Assembly: GCA_002841335.1 (NCBI GenBank)
Contig: PHEY01000005.1
Coordinates: forward strand, 79,393 to 143,392
Source of the DNA: Actinobacteria bacterium HGW-Actinobacteria-2
GTDB taxonomy: Bacteria > Actinomycetota > Actinomycetes > Propionibacteriales > Propionibacteriaceae
Reading direction: 5' to 3'
DNA: 64,000 nucleotides
Shown in pieces: positions 33,769 to 42,390 of this stretch. Each line of letters opens with the position of its first letter. The stretch's first letter is position 1. The position numbers and the translations under genes are program-made. Below the pieces are notes generated by a model. It was not told the origin of the DNA and ran no database searches. It saw only the letters and a list, made by a program, of their open reading frames with translations.

Positions 33769-35567
33769 GAGTTCCTCACCAACACTCCGCCGGGACGGAA
33801 CCTGACCACTCCGATCAGCACCAGGCCGTAGACGATGATCCGCAGCTCGGGGGTGAACCGCAGCAGCTCCATGGCTCCGATCAGCACCAGCGCCCCGACG
33901 ACCGCGCCGTGCGGCAGGCTGACCCCGCCCATGATCACGATCGTCACCACCAACAGCGACATCAGCATGGTGAAGATGGTCGGGTCGATGTAGGTGTATT
34001 GATGGGCCAGCAGGGCGCCGCCGATGCCGGCGAAGAACGCCGAGATGGCGAACGCCAACGCCTTGTAGTCACGCACTCGCACGCCGGACGCCAGCGCGGC
34101 GACCTCGTCCGATCCGACCGAGGAGATCACCCTGCCTAGGTGGGAGTTCCGGATCCGCCACATCAGGCCCAAGGTGATCAGCAGGACGACGAAATCGATC
34201 AGGTAGAAGCCCACCGGCGTGCTCAACGACACCCCGCCCCACTGCGGGCCGGGAATGCCGTAAATGCCCTGGGGCTCGACCAGCCGAATGATGGCCACGA
34301 TCACGGTGCCCACGCCGAGGGTGGCGATCGAGATGTAGTGGCCCTTCACGCCCCAGATGGGTGCGGCCAACACCGACGCGATCACCGCAGCCACCAGCCC
34401 GGCGGTCGGGACGGCCGTCCAGAACGAGAACGGCAGGTGGAGGGTGAGCAGGGCCGAGGCGTAGGCGCCGAGGGCGATCGGACCGGCTTGGCCCAGCGCG
34501 AGCACGCCGGCTTGGCCGGCGGTCACGGTGAAGCCGGCGGCGATGATCGCGTAGATCAACACCTGGGTGCCGGTCATCAGCAGGTAGTCGCCACCGAACA
34601 GCGGCACCACCACCCCGCCGATCACGGCGGCGATCAACCACACCCACGCCGGGATTCGCAATGGACGTCCCTTGCCCAGGAAGGTGCCGGTGAGCGGCTC
34701 GGTCGAGATCAGCGGAACCCGTCCCAGCAGGCCCCCGGGACGCAGGATCAGCACCGCGATCAGCACGACGAAGACCACGATCTCGCGGGCCGAGTCGCCG
34801 AAGAAGTGGATGCCGAAGGCTTCCAGGATGCCCAGGACGAAGCCGCCGATCACCGCGCCGACCAGGGAGCCGAGTCCACCGAGGGTGGCGGCCACGAACG
34901 AGGTCATGCCCACGTTCATCCCCGAGGTGGGGTTGGCGATACCCACATACAGCGCGATGAACACGCCGGCGACCCCACCCAGGGCGGAGGCGATCACGAA
35001 GGCGACGTGCTGCACCAACGCGACCGGAATGCCCATCTGCAGGGCGGCTTCCTGGTCCTGGGCGGTGGCGCGAATGGCCCGTCCGATCTTTCCGTACTTC
35101 AAGAACAGCGCCATCACCACCATGGTGGCCGCGGTGAAGCCGAGCATGACCAGGTCGGAGGTGCCGAAGCGCATGTTGCCGACCTGGAAGTCGGACGTCG
35201 GCAGCACCTTCGGGAACACCCGGAACTGTGCGGTGAACGCGATCTGGGAGACGTTGTCCAGAATCTGGGAGACCGCATAGGTCGACAGCATCGCCGCCAG
35301 CGGCAGGAAGGACGCCAGCGGACGGACCACCGCGATGTTGATCACCAGCCCGAGGGCCGAGCAGATCACCACCACGAGGATCAGCGCGAGCCAGAACGGC
35401 AATCCGATTTGGGCGACGAAGAACCACGCCAGCATCGCGCCGAGTCCGAAGAAGGAGAACTGGGCGAAGTTGACGACGTTCATGACGCCGAAGACCAAGG
35501 AGATGCCGACCGCTCCGAGGGCGTAGACGTTCCCTCGGAGCAGGCCGGCAATCAGTGTGTCGAACAT
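33765..35567 (-). CDS. Fused LivH-LivM ABC permease
   Basis: This 600-residue polytopic protein joins two permeases normally encoded separately. Residues 1-~285 are LivH-like (GISLVFGVMNVVNFAQFSFF, and IRATAQDQEAALQMGI as the coupling loop). Residues ~305-600 are LivM-like (GQAGVLALGQAGPIALGAYASA, and ISSVGSDEVAALASGVRV). Fusion forms exist in this family. It sits between the binding protein and the ATPases with a 4-bp overlap downstream. Confidence 0.93.
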   Translation of the reverse strand: MFDTLIAGLLRGNVYALGAVGISLVFGVMNVVNFAQFSFFGLGAMLAWFFVAQIGLPFWLALILVVVICSALGLVINIAVVRPLASFLPLAAMLSTYAVSQILDNVSQIAFTAQFRVFPKVLPTSDFQVGNMRFGTSDLVMLGFTAATMVVMALFLKYGKIGRAIRATAQDQEAALQMGIPVALVQHVAFVIASALGGVAGVFIALYVGIANPTSGMNVGMTSFVAATLGGLGSLVGAVIGGFVLGILEAFGIHFFGDSAREIVVFVVLIAVLILRPGGLLGRVPLISTEPLTGTFLGKGRPLRIPAWVWLIAAVIGGVVVPLFGGDYLLMTGTQVLIYAIIAAGFTVTAGQAGVLALGQAGPIALGAYASALLTLHLPFSFWTAVPTAGLVAAVIASVLAAPIWGVKGHYISIATLGVGTVIVAIIRLVEPQGIYGIPGPQWGGVSLSTPVGFYLIDFVVLLITLGLMWRIRNSHLGRVISSVGSDEVAALASGVRVRDYKALAFAISAFFAGIGGALLAHQYTYIDPTIFTMLMSLLVVTIVIMGGVSLPHGAVVGALVLIGAMELLRFTPELRIIVYGLVLIGVVRFRPGGVLVRNS

Positions 35568-35592
35568 GATGAATCAGGCAGGGCCGACCGGC

Positions 35593-36744
35593 TCAGCCCT
35601 TGTACTCCACCCATTTGCCGCCGGTCAGAATCGTCGGCGTGAGCTTCGGTGAGGCGACTCGACGGGTGGTCGGGTCGAAGGTGACCGTGCCGTAGACGAT
35701 GCTGGGCACGTCCTTGATCTGCTTGAAACCGGCCAGGATGCCGTCGCGGGTCGGGCCTCCGGCCTTGGCCGCAGCGACCGCCACGGTGAACGCGTCGTAG
35801 GCGCCGGCCTCGAAGCCGGTCACTTGGGCTTCGTTGGGGTACTTGGCCTTGAACGCCTTGACAAACGCCTGGACGTCCGGGTCGGAACTGGCCGCCAGGA
35901 ACTGAGCGCCCACGATCGAGCCCTCGGCATCGGGGGTGGCGTTGAACGACTTCTCGTCCTGGCCTCCGAAGAAGGTGCCCTGGTAGCCGATCGAGCGCAG
36001 CTGGGTGACGATCTTGGCCGCGTCCGGTCCGTAGCCGACGTGGACGAAGGCGTCCGGCTTGCCCTCGACGGCTTTGGTGAGTGAGGGACGGTAATCGTCG
36101 GAGGTGTCCAGCACGCCCTCGGCGTCGGTGATGACCAGCCCGATCTTGTCGGCCTCGGCCTTGAACGCGTTGAACGCCGGGATGCCCCAATCAGCCGTGT
36201 TCAGGTAGGTGACGCCGACCGACTTCACGCCCTGCGACTTGATGTAGTCGGCGTTCCAGGTGTAGCTGGCGCTGGTGGTGATGGAGGTTGACCACTGGTA
36301 CTGCGAACCCTTGGCGGTGAAGTCGGGGTTGGAGTTGTTGAAGCCGTACTGCACCAGCTTCCCGGCGGTGTAGATCGGCGATGCCGGGATCGATGCCGAG
36401 GAGGAGTAGTCACCGAAGACCAGCACCACGCTGGGGTCGGCGACGAACTTCTGCGCCACGGTCACCGACTGCTTGGGGTCGGACTGGGAGTCCTCGTACT
36501 TCAGGACGACCTTCTTGCCGTTGATGCCACCGGCAGCGTTCACCTGCTCGGCGGCCAGGTCGAAAGCTTCCTTGAACTGCTGGCCGTACTGGGCGTACGG
36601 CCCGGTGATCGCTGCCGAGACCCCGAAGTAGACGGTGTTGGCGTCGGCGGCGCCGCTGGCGCCGGTGCAGGCGGCCAGGGCGAGCGTCGGGCTGACGGCG
36701 AGGAGGGCGACGGCGAGGCGTCGCAGCTTGGTGTTGGGCTTCAT
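35593..36744 (-). CDS. ABC-importer substrate-binding lipoprotein (LivK-like)
   Basis: This 383-residue type I periplasmic-binding-fold protein has a lipoprotein signal with lipobox LAAC near residue 25. The sequence then reads FGVSAAITGPYAQYGQQFK and INGKKVVLKYEDSQSDPKQSV, characteristic of LivJ/LivK/AmiC-type proteins. It should capture the substrate outside the membrane and hand it to the fused permease. It lies 52 bp after the UroD-like gene and 25 bp before the permease gene. Confidence 0.92.
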   Translation of the reverse strand: MKPNTKLRRLAVALLAVSPTLALAACTGASGAADANTVYFGVSAAITGPYAQYGQQFKEAFDLAAEQVNAAGGINGKKVVLKYEDSQSDPKQSVTVAQKFVADPSVVLVFGDYSSSASIPASPIYTAGKLVQYGFNNSNPDFTAKGSQYQWSTSITTSASYTWNADYIKSQGVKSVGVTYLNTADWGIPAFNAFKAEADKIGLVITDAEGVLDTSDDYRPSLTKAVEGKPDAFVHVGYGPDAAKIVTQLRSIGYQGTFFGGQDEKSFNATPDAEGSIVGAQFLAASSDPDVQAFVKAFKAKYPNEAQVTGFEAGAYDAFTVAVAAAKAGGPTRDGILAGFKQIKDVPSIVYGTVTFDPTTRRVASPKLTPTILTGGKWVEYKG

Positions 36745-36796
36745 GGTGGTGGTGTCCTTTCGTGGTTCGCTGTGGTGCAGGTGGTGGGGGCCGGTG

Positions 36797-37864
36797 TCAG
36801 CCGGCGTCCCGGAGCAGACGCAGAGATTCCGGGTCGGCTGGGGTCGGGATGGTGCAGCTGGGCGCCAACAGGAACGGCGCCGAGGGTGCTGCGGCGAGGG
36901 TGGCGGCCAGCTGGGCGCTCACCTGGGCGTGGTCGGCACCTTCGGCGAACAGGGTGTTGTTGACCCCGCCCACGGCGGTGACGCCGAGTTGGGCGTTCAG
37001 TGCGGGGTTGCCGGGCAGGAACTGATCCCAGTGCAGGGCGCTGATCGGGTAGCTGGTGAACCATTCGGGGTTGGCGTTCGGTCCGCAGGAGTGCAGGACG
37101 ACCGGCGCCCCAGCTGCGGCGCCCAGCACCTGCAGGTCGAACGGACGGGAGAACTCGGCGAAGGTCGCCTCGTCGAAGTACCCGGCCGAGGCTGTGCCGG
37201 TGACGGCATAGAAGATGCCGTCCAGCCCGGCGCCGCCGTCCTCGATCGGGGCCAACAGTGCCCGGACGTAGTCGGCGAAGGTCTGGGCGATCGCCGCCAG
37301 GGCTACGCGCACCCCGTCCGGCTTGGCGCGCAACAGATCATCGGCGGTGAAGGGCGTGGTCGCTCCCGGCACCGGTACGCCGCGATAGACCGGCAGGCCG
37401 GCCAGTTGCAGCAGCACTGACAGCGGGGAGAACAGAGTCTGCAGCACCGCGCGGTCACCGAACTCCTGGCGAATCAGCCGAGCTGAGGCCAGGTGCTCGG
37501 CCAGCACCGGGTTGGTGGCCACGTCGAGCGGAGTGATGGTGTCCAGGTCGGCGAATGTGCCGATCGCCGGCGACACCAGTCGGGGCACCACCCCGTGGTA
37601 GTCGTGGGGATCGAAGACCGATCCCCAGGCTTCGGCGTAGTAGACCGCGCGCGGGTTGATCTTCACCCAGTCCCAATCCCAGCGGCGGTTGAAACCGATG
37701 GTGGCCGCGGCGAACCGTTCGGGGTCGTACTCGTCGCCGACCGGGTGTTGCCATGCGCTGGTGAGGAAGGGCTGATCGAGTTCTCCGCGCAACAGAGCGG
37801 CGAACTCCGTGCGCCGGTCGGCGATGAGGTCCGTGCTGACCGCACGGGCAGGGGATGACGACAT
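36797..37864 (-). CDS. Uroporphyrinogen-decarboxylase-family protein
   Basis: This 355-residue protein of the URO-D/MtaA superfamily is not a haem-pathway HemE, because its N-terminus lacks the HemE substrate Arg/Asp pattern. It has VVLHSCGPN (~255-263) and a C-terminal LAPSCTIPTP. That His-Cys...Cys arrangement is how MtaA/MtbA-like corrinoid methyltransferases bind zinc. It is the first gene of the operon that continues into the ABC importer, with AAGGAG upstream. I infer a methyl-transfer or decarboxylation step on the imported compound, but no corrinoid protein is encoded nearby. Confidence 0.8.
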   Translation of the reverse strand: MSSSPARAVSTDLIADRRTEFAALLRGELDQPFLTSAWQHPVGDEYDPERFAAATIGFNRRWDWDWVKINPRAVYYAEAWGSVFDPHDYHGVVPRLVSPAIGTFADLDTITPLDVATNPVLAEHLASARLIRQEFGDRAVLQTLFSPLSVLLQLAGLPVYRGVPVPGATTPFTADDLLRAKPDGVRVALAAIAQTFADYVRALLAPIEDGGAGLDGIFYAVTGTASAGYFDEATFAEFSRPFDLQVLGAAAGAPVVLHSCGPNANPEWFTSYPISALHWDQFLPGNPALNAQLGVTAVGGVNNTLFAEGADHAQVSAQLAATLAAAPSAPFLLAPSCTIPTPADPESLRLLRDAG

Positions 37865-38334
37865 GTCGGGGCTCCTTAGCAGGACTGAGTGTGGGGGTGG
37901 GGGCGGTAGCCGGACGCACGACAGCGTCCGGGGACGCCGCTGCGACGGCGAGATCGGTGATGAGGCTGAGCCTCAGATCAGGCGTGGTCGCCGGTGCCGA
38001 AGCACGGGGCGATCACGGCGGGACGCGGTTACCTCAGCAAGCTCGCTGGCTACGCATCAAGCGACAGCACATGGCACCGGTATGCATCTGGCGGCGGGTC
38101 GGGCCACTGATCATTCGGGTCATCACAGGTCGCTTTCTGTCAGGGCCGGACGGTGCTGGATCACAACGAGGGTGCCGCTGACCTGCCGAACGCTAGCAGC
38201 GCCCGAAAGGTGGAACCAGCCGATTCCCGCATTGTGGACACGTGTGTATACAGGTGCGTACGAGCTGCCCATTTCGTGTTAGACATGGGGCTCCACCACA
38301 CCGCTCCCCGCGATCACGAACAAGGAAACAGACC
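37865..38334. promoter_or_regulatory. Divergent promoter region of the UroD/ABC and LLM/CMD operons
   Basis: This 470-bp spacer holds both promoters. A perfect hairpin CCGGACGC-ACGACA-GCGTCCGG (37910-37931) lies in the UroD leader, beside a GAGGCTGAGCCTC palindrome near 37965. On the other side, ACACGTGT (38238-38245) and GTATAC (38246-38251) are adjacent palindromes that could be a regulator site. I could not match a known riboswitch. No gene is convincing here. Confidence 0.45.
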
Positions 38335-39375
38335 ATGGCACCGATCAAGCTCGGCTTCTTCACCCGCTTGCTGGAACGCGCCAGCGCCGCCGACCGCTAC
38401 CAGTACGCGCTCGAACAAGCCCAGCTGGCAGAGCAGCTCGGCTACAACACCGTCTGGGTCGCCCAACACCACTTCCACGCCGAAGAAGGCGGCCTGCCCT
38501 CACCCTTCGTGTTCCTCAGCCACTTGGCCGCCCGCACCAGCCGCATCCACCTGGGCACCGGCGTGATCACCCTGCCGCTGGAGAACACCATCCGGGTGGC
38601 CGAGGACGCCGTCGTGCTCGACCTCCTGTCCGGCGGACGCTTCGAGTTCGGCATCGGCTCCGGTGCAACCGACGCCTCCCTGGCCGCCTTCGGGGTGGTG
38701 CCGTCCGATCGCGCCACGGTGTACGAGGCGGGCGTCCATCAACTCGTCGAAGCCCTGCGTGGTCACGAGATCGCCCATCCGGAGAACCGGCTCTACCCGT
38801 CCGGCGAGAGCCTGCTCAACCGCATCTGGCAGTCCACCTTCTCCGCCTACGGCGGCACCCGCTCGGGCCTGCCCGGCCACGGACTGTTGGTCTCGCGCTC
38901 GCAGCCCCGTCCGGCCGACCAGCCCGATCTGCCGCTGTCCGCCCTCCAGCAGCCGATCCTGGACGCCTACTTCGCCGCCCTGCCGGACGGCGTGGCGCCG
39001 CGGGTACTGGCGTCGCGAACCCTGGTGGTCACCGACACCGAGGCCCAGGCCGAGCAGTACTTGGACGACGCCTACCAGCGCTACCTCACCCGTCCCGGTG
39101 CTGGCGGTGGTCTGATCGTTGAGGCCGACGATGCCCGCACCTGGGCACGACGCACCGACACCCACATCGGCACCCCCGAGCAGGTGATCGCCTCCCTGGC
39201 CGATGATCCGATCATCCCGCAGTCGACCGAAGTGGCCTTCCAGGTGCACAGCATCGATCCCGGCCACGAAGCCACCCTGCGTTCGCTCGAACTGATCGCC
39301 CAGAAGGTGGCCCCGGCCCTGGGCTGGGAAACCAGCGCCTCGTCAGTCGCCGCCGTGCCGGCCGGCGTTGCCTGA
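38335..39375 (+). CDS. FMN-dependent luciferase-like monooxygenase (KPN_01858-type)
   Basis: This 346-residue protein has a bacterial-luciferase TIM barrel (IKLGFFTRLLERAS, VWVAQHHFHAEEGGLPSPFVFL, IHLGTGVITLPLENTIRVAED). From memory it corresponds to the subfamily typified by KPN_01858, which is encoded with the two CMD proteins that follow here. It should use reduced FMN and O2 to oxygenate an organic substrate, perhaps cleaving a C-S, C-N or C-C bond. The ATG at 38335 follows AAGGAAA. It is the first gene of a three-gene operon. Confidence 0.85.
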   Translation: MAPIKLGFFTRLLERASAADRYQYALEQAQLAEQLGYNTVWVAQHHFHAEEGGLPSPFVFLSHLAARTSRIHLGTGVITLPLENTIRVAEDAVVLDLLSGGRFEFGIGSGATDASLAAFGVVPSDRATVYEAGVHQLVEALRGHEIAHPENRLYPSGESLLNRIWQSTFSAYGGTRSGLPGHGLLVSRSQPRPADQPDLPLSALQQPILDAYFAALPDGVAPRVLASRTLVVTDTEAQAEQYLDDAYQRYLTRPGAGGGLIVEADDARTWARRTDTHIGTPEQVIASLADDPIIPQSTEVAFQVHSIDPGHEATLRSLELIAQKVAPALGWETSASSVAAVPAGVA

Positions 39376-39383
39376 GGCCTGCG

Positions 39384-39980
39384 ATGAGTACCGACATCAT
39401 CGATCAGCTCGCCGGCCTCACCGCCGGGTCGGGGGCCGAGGTCCTGCGCCATCAGCGCGAGCAGGCCCGGGCTCAGTCCCAGGCAAGCTACGACGCACTG
39501 TTCACCGCTCCCGACCTGACCGGGGTGAGCCCCACCGAGCGACTCGCTGTGGCCACCTTCGTCGCCGCCTTGCACGGTTCGTCCGCCGCGTTGACGCACT
39601 ACAGCTCGCGACTGGCGGCAACGTCCTCGGTGGAGATCGCCGATCACGTCACCCTCCTGGCCACCGCTGCGGCGGTCGCCGGTCCCTATGGACGATTCCC
39701 CGCCGGCACAGACCTGCACGACGAGGACGCTCCCGGCCCGGTCCTGCACCTCGACCCGGCCACTGTGACCACCCTCGGACGGCGGCTCAGCACCGCCTTC
39801 GAGCACGCCCATCTGCTGGTGTTCCGTCCGCGCGAGTCCTCACCCGAGGCGCTGGTCGCACTGCTGGACGCCGGCTGGTCGACTGCCCAGATCGTGACGT
39901 TGTCACAGCTGGTGACCTTCTTGGCCTTCCAGCTGCGTGTGATTCACGGGCTGAGCGCGTTGGACGGAGAACTGGCATGA
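39384..39980 (+). CDS. CMD-domain protein (Avi_7170-type)
   Basis: This 198-residue helical protein has a carboxymuconolactone-decarboxylase-like fold but no CxxC pair, and includes ALLDAGWSTAQIVTLSQLVTFLAFQLRV. I believe it is the non-cysteine CMD partner that travels with the Avi_7169-type protein. It starts 8 bp after the monooxygenase and overlaps the next gene by 4 bp, so co-translation is likely. It probably forms a heteromer with the following protein. Confidence 0.75.
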   Translation: MSTDIIDQLAGLTAGSGAEVLRHQREQARAQSQASYDALFTAPDLTGVSPTERLAVATFVAALHGSSAALTHYSSRLAATSSVEIADHVTLLATAAAVAGPYGRFPAGTDLHDEDAPGPVLHLDPATVTTLGRRLSTAFEHAHLLVFRPRESSPEALVALLDAGWSTAQIVTLSQLVTFLAFQLRVIHGLSALDGELA

Positions 39981-40588
39981 GCATCGATCAGGCGCTGCAT
40001 CCGACCGTGGTCTCCCCGACCGGCTTCACTCAGGACCGCATCGGCTGGCAGCCGTGGCTGGAACCGGTGGACGAGTCCGAACTCAGCCCGACTCAGCGCG
40101 ATGCGCTGATCGACGCCGGACGCGCCACGTCGCCCTACTTCCGCCTCCTGGCGCACGATCCGGCGATCCTGAAGGCGCGCACGCTGACCGATGTCGACAT
40201 CTTCTACAACCTGCAGGCGGGCTTGCCGCGTGGGGAACGCGAGTTCGCCGCGGCTGCCACGTCCCGGTTCAACGGGTGCATCTTCTGTGCGTCGGTCCAT
40301 GCCCGCTTCGCCGCTCACTTCCTCGACGACCCCGCCGAGGTCGCGACCCTCCTGGAGGAGGGGGTCGATGCCACCTTGACTCCCCGAACCCGGGCGATCG
40401 TGGACGCCGCGGTGGCGCTGACCCGCACCCCCATCGAGTTCCGGGCCACCCACGTCCGTTCGCTGCGTGCGGTCGGGCTCGATGACGGGGCCATCGCCGA
40501 CCTGATCCACGCCGCGGCCTTCTTCAACTGGGCCAACCGGCTGATGCTGTCGCTGGGCGAACCGGACGCCAGCAATCTGTCCGGCTAG
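39977..40588 (+). CDS. AhpD-like alkylhydroperoxidase-domain protein (Avi_7169-type)
   Basis: This 203-residue CMD-fold protein has the AhpD-type redox motif CIFCASVHARF, with C, C and His in the peroxidase relay spacing. The segment ATSRFNGC precedes it, and DDGAIADLIHAAAFFNWANRLM forms the last core helices. It is predicted to detoxify a peroxide or act on the product of the monooxygenase. A strong terminator (40606-40645) ends the operon. Confidence 0.82.
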   Translation: MSIDQALHPTVVSPTGFTQDRIGWQPWLEPVDESELSPTQRDALIDAGRATSPYFRLLAHDPAILKARTLTDVDIFYNLQAGLPRGEREFAAAATSRFNGCIFCASVHARFAAHFLDDPAEVATLLEEGVDATLTPRTRAIVDAAVALTRTPIEFRATHVRSLRAVGLDDGAIADLIHAAAFFNWANRLMLSLGEPDASNLSG

Positions 40589-40605
40589 CGGCGTCCGGAC
40601 ATGCG

Positions 40606-40645
40606 AAGGGGCCGACTCGAGCGGGCTGTCTCGAGTCGGCCCCTT
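40606..40645. terminator. Bidirectional terminator, 16-bp perfect stem
   Basis: AAGGGGCCGACTCGAG (40606-40621) pairs without mismatch with CTCGAGTCGGCCCCTT (40630-40645) across an 8-nt loop. It lies between the convergent CMD operon and the lipoprotein gene. Confidence 0.9.
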
Positions 40646-40664
40646 GCCGGAGGTGAGTACTACC

Positions 40665-41183
40665 TCAGGACTTGGCCCACACCGTGCCCTTGCCGCTGTT
40701 GACGTCATGGCTTCCGATGTAGACCCCGACCACGTCCTTGCCGTCATCGCCACTGAGCGGCACACAAATGGTCACCGTCTTGCCGGCCAGGAAATCGGCT
40801 GTTGCTTGGTTTGAGTCCGCCACGTTGCCGGAGCACTCGTCCGGGCCGGAGCCCATCGTGTCCAGGTAGTTGCCGTCGCTGAGCTTGGCGAACACCGAGG
40901 AGCCCACTCCCGTAATCGTCCCGCTCGCCTTGCTCGGATCAGTGAGCTTGGCGTCGACGGTCGCGAAGTACAGCTTGTCCTTGATGTCGTACTTGGCCAC
41001 CACCTCGGCCGGCGCCTCGACCACCGACTTCACGGTGACCTCGTAGGTGTACTTCGGATCCTTGGTGCCGCTGAGATCGATCACAGCGCTTTGGCCCAGC
41101 TTCAGATCACCGGCACCACAACCGGTGAGGCTCAGGACTGCGGCCAACAATGCAGGCACGACTAACAGATGTGCGCGTTTCAT
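40665..41183 (-). CDS. Lipoprotein of unknown function
   Basis: This 172-residue protein has a lipobox LTGC at ~19-22 and a beta-rich domain after it (YTYEVTVKSVVEAPAEV, YFATVDAKLTDPS, KTVTICVPL). The pattern is like small immunoglobulin-like extracellular lipoproteins (DUF4352-type), but the match is loose. Two cysteines in the mature part may form a disulfide. It stands alone. The 137-bp gap upstream holds its promoter only. Confidence 0.75.
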   Translation of the reverse strand: MKRAHLLVVPALLAAVLSLTGCGAGDLKLGQSAVIDLSGTKDPKYTYEVTVKSVVEAPAEVVAKYDIKDKLYFATVDAKLTDPSKASGTITGVGSSVFAKLSDGNYLDTMGSGPDECSGNVADSNQATADFLAGKTVTICVPLSGDDGKDVVGVYIGSHDVNSGKGTVWAKS

Positions 41184-41320
41184 ATCTACCCCTCAAGCTT
41201 GTTCGGGCTCTTCCAACCCAGCCACCAAGGCTGAAGGACGCGCGCGGGCTCATCACACCTGCAGAACCAACTCCGAAGAATCCCGAACGCGATGTCTCAC
41301 TATGCGAGGCAGGCTCTCGG

Positions 41321-42043
41321 TCAGTGACGACTCAGAGGCAGGAGTTGCTGGCCGTCAGCGTCGAAGTTGGAAGCGTCCAGCCAACGCCGCTGACGGCGGT
41401 CGATCGCTGGCCACTCGGTGTCGATGATCGAGAACCAGTCGGTGTCGCGGTTGCGTCCTTTGGTCACCAGGTGCTGGCGGAACCGTCCTTCTTCGGTGAA
41501 ACCCAGTCGGAGAGCGGCCCGCCGAGACGGCTCGTTCAGGCTGTCGCACTTCCACTCCACGCGGCGGTAGCCCAGGGCGAACACCTCGGCCAACAGCAGG
41601 TGGATCGCTTCGGTGGCGGCACGGGTGCGCTGCATTGAGCGAGCAAAGATCACGTTGGAGATCTCGACCACCCCCTGCTCAGGGACGATCGGATGCAGCA
41701 CGGCCACGCCTTCGCCGGCGCGGCCTTCCGGGGAGAACACATAGGCCACGCTGGTCTCGTGCGCGATCATCGGCGCCAACACGGCGTCGGTGAGCTGGTC
41801 GATCGAGATCGGACGGGTGGTCTGTCGGTAGGTCCACAGCGGCTCGTCCTCAGCACCACACAGCGCCGCGAACAGCTCAGCGGCATGCTCAGCTCGCAGC
41901 CGATGCGCCTCGACGTATGCCCCCCGAAGCGGCCGTCCGTCCGGCCGAGGCCGCGGCAACTCGGTGGCCACGATCGGCCCCACCAGCTGCCCGTATTGAT
42001 TGGACACCGGCCGATCGGCCGCCGCCTCGTCCACACTCATCAT
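41321..42043 (-). CDS. GNAT acetyltransferase (RimJ/RimL-like)
   Basis: This 240-residue protein contains EISNVIFARSMQRTRAATEAI, VFALGYRRVEWKCDSLNEPSRRAALRLGF and EGRFRQHLVTKGRNRDTDWFSI, the acetyl-CoA-binding and C-terminal signature of the RimL-like branch. Such enzymes acetylate N-termini or small amines. The ATG at 42043 gives MMSVDEAAA. The upstream in-frame extension is unlike the family. The substrate is unknown. Confidence 0.88.
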   Translation of the reverse strand: MMSVDEAAADRPVSNQYGQLVGPIVATELPRPRPDGRPLRGAYVEAHRLRAEHAAELFAALCGAEDEPLWTYRQTTRPISIDQLTDAVLAPMIAHETSVAYVFSPEGRAGEGVAVLHPIVPEQGVVEISNVIFARSMQRTRAATEAIHLLLAEVFALGYRRVEWKCDSLNEPSRRAALRLGFTEEGRFRQHLVTKGRNRDTDWFSIIDTEWPAIDRRQRRWLDASNFDADGQQLLPLSRH

Positions 42044-42390
42044 GGCCCCTACGGTAACGGCCACCGTGACTCGATGAGGCAGCCGAACCCTGTGGCTCAA
42101 CCCGGCGAGCACTCACAGCGGATCCGCAGCGCGCCCGGGCCGACCCCTGTGGATCAGTAGACGGTTCCTCGTCCACCGGCGCAGAAGGAACCGTCTCCGA
42201 TGTGTCCCCCCGATGTGCCCCCGGCCCACCCAGCCACCGCTGGTTGAGCAGGCCGCGCGGCGGCCGTGTCGAAACCCCCAGAGAACCACCCCCGCCGACC
42301 CCCGGCGCTCACCGCACCTCGGCCGCACTCGCAACGGGATTCACAGCGCAGCCACGCCGACACATGGCAGGCTGGCTGTGGAGGACAGAC
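42044..42390. other. Intergenic region with one dispersed repeat
   Basis: This 347-bp gap between divergent genes contains a complete copy of the CCGCTGGTTGAG...GTCGAAACC repeat at 42237-42276, the same family found inside hypF. Otherwise I see only presumptive promoters and no open frame with good coding character. Confidence 0.6.
42237..42276 (+). repeat. Dispersed GCTGGTTGAG/TCGAAACC repeat
   Basis: This 40-bp copy starts CCGCTGGTTGAGCAGG and ends GTGTCGAAACC. It contains an internal CCGCGC/GGCGG-type stem and closely matches the two copies in hypF and those at 48431-48533. Confidence 0.75.

Noticed and set aside
36797..37864. HemE (haem biosynthesis uroporphyrinogen decarboxylase)
   Set aside because: The N-terminal substrate-binding pattern of HemE is missing, while MtaA-like His-Cys motifs and a transport operon are present.
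37865..38334. Possible cobalamin or SAM riboswitch in front of the UroD-like or monooxygenase genes
   Set aside because: Fragments such as GCCACTG and GACCTGCC occur, but not in the order and spacing of the known consensus, and no complete fold could be drawn.
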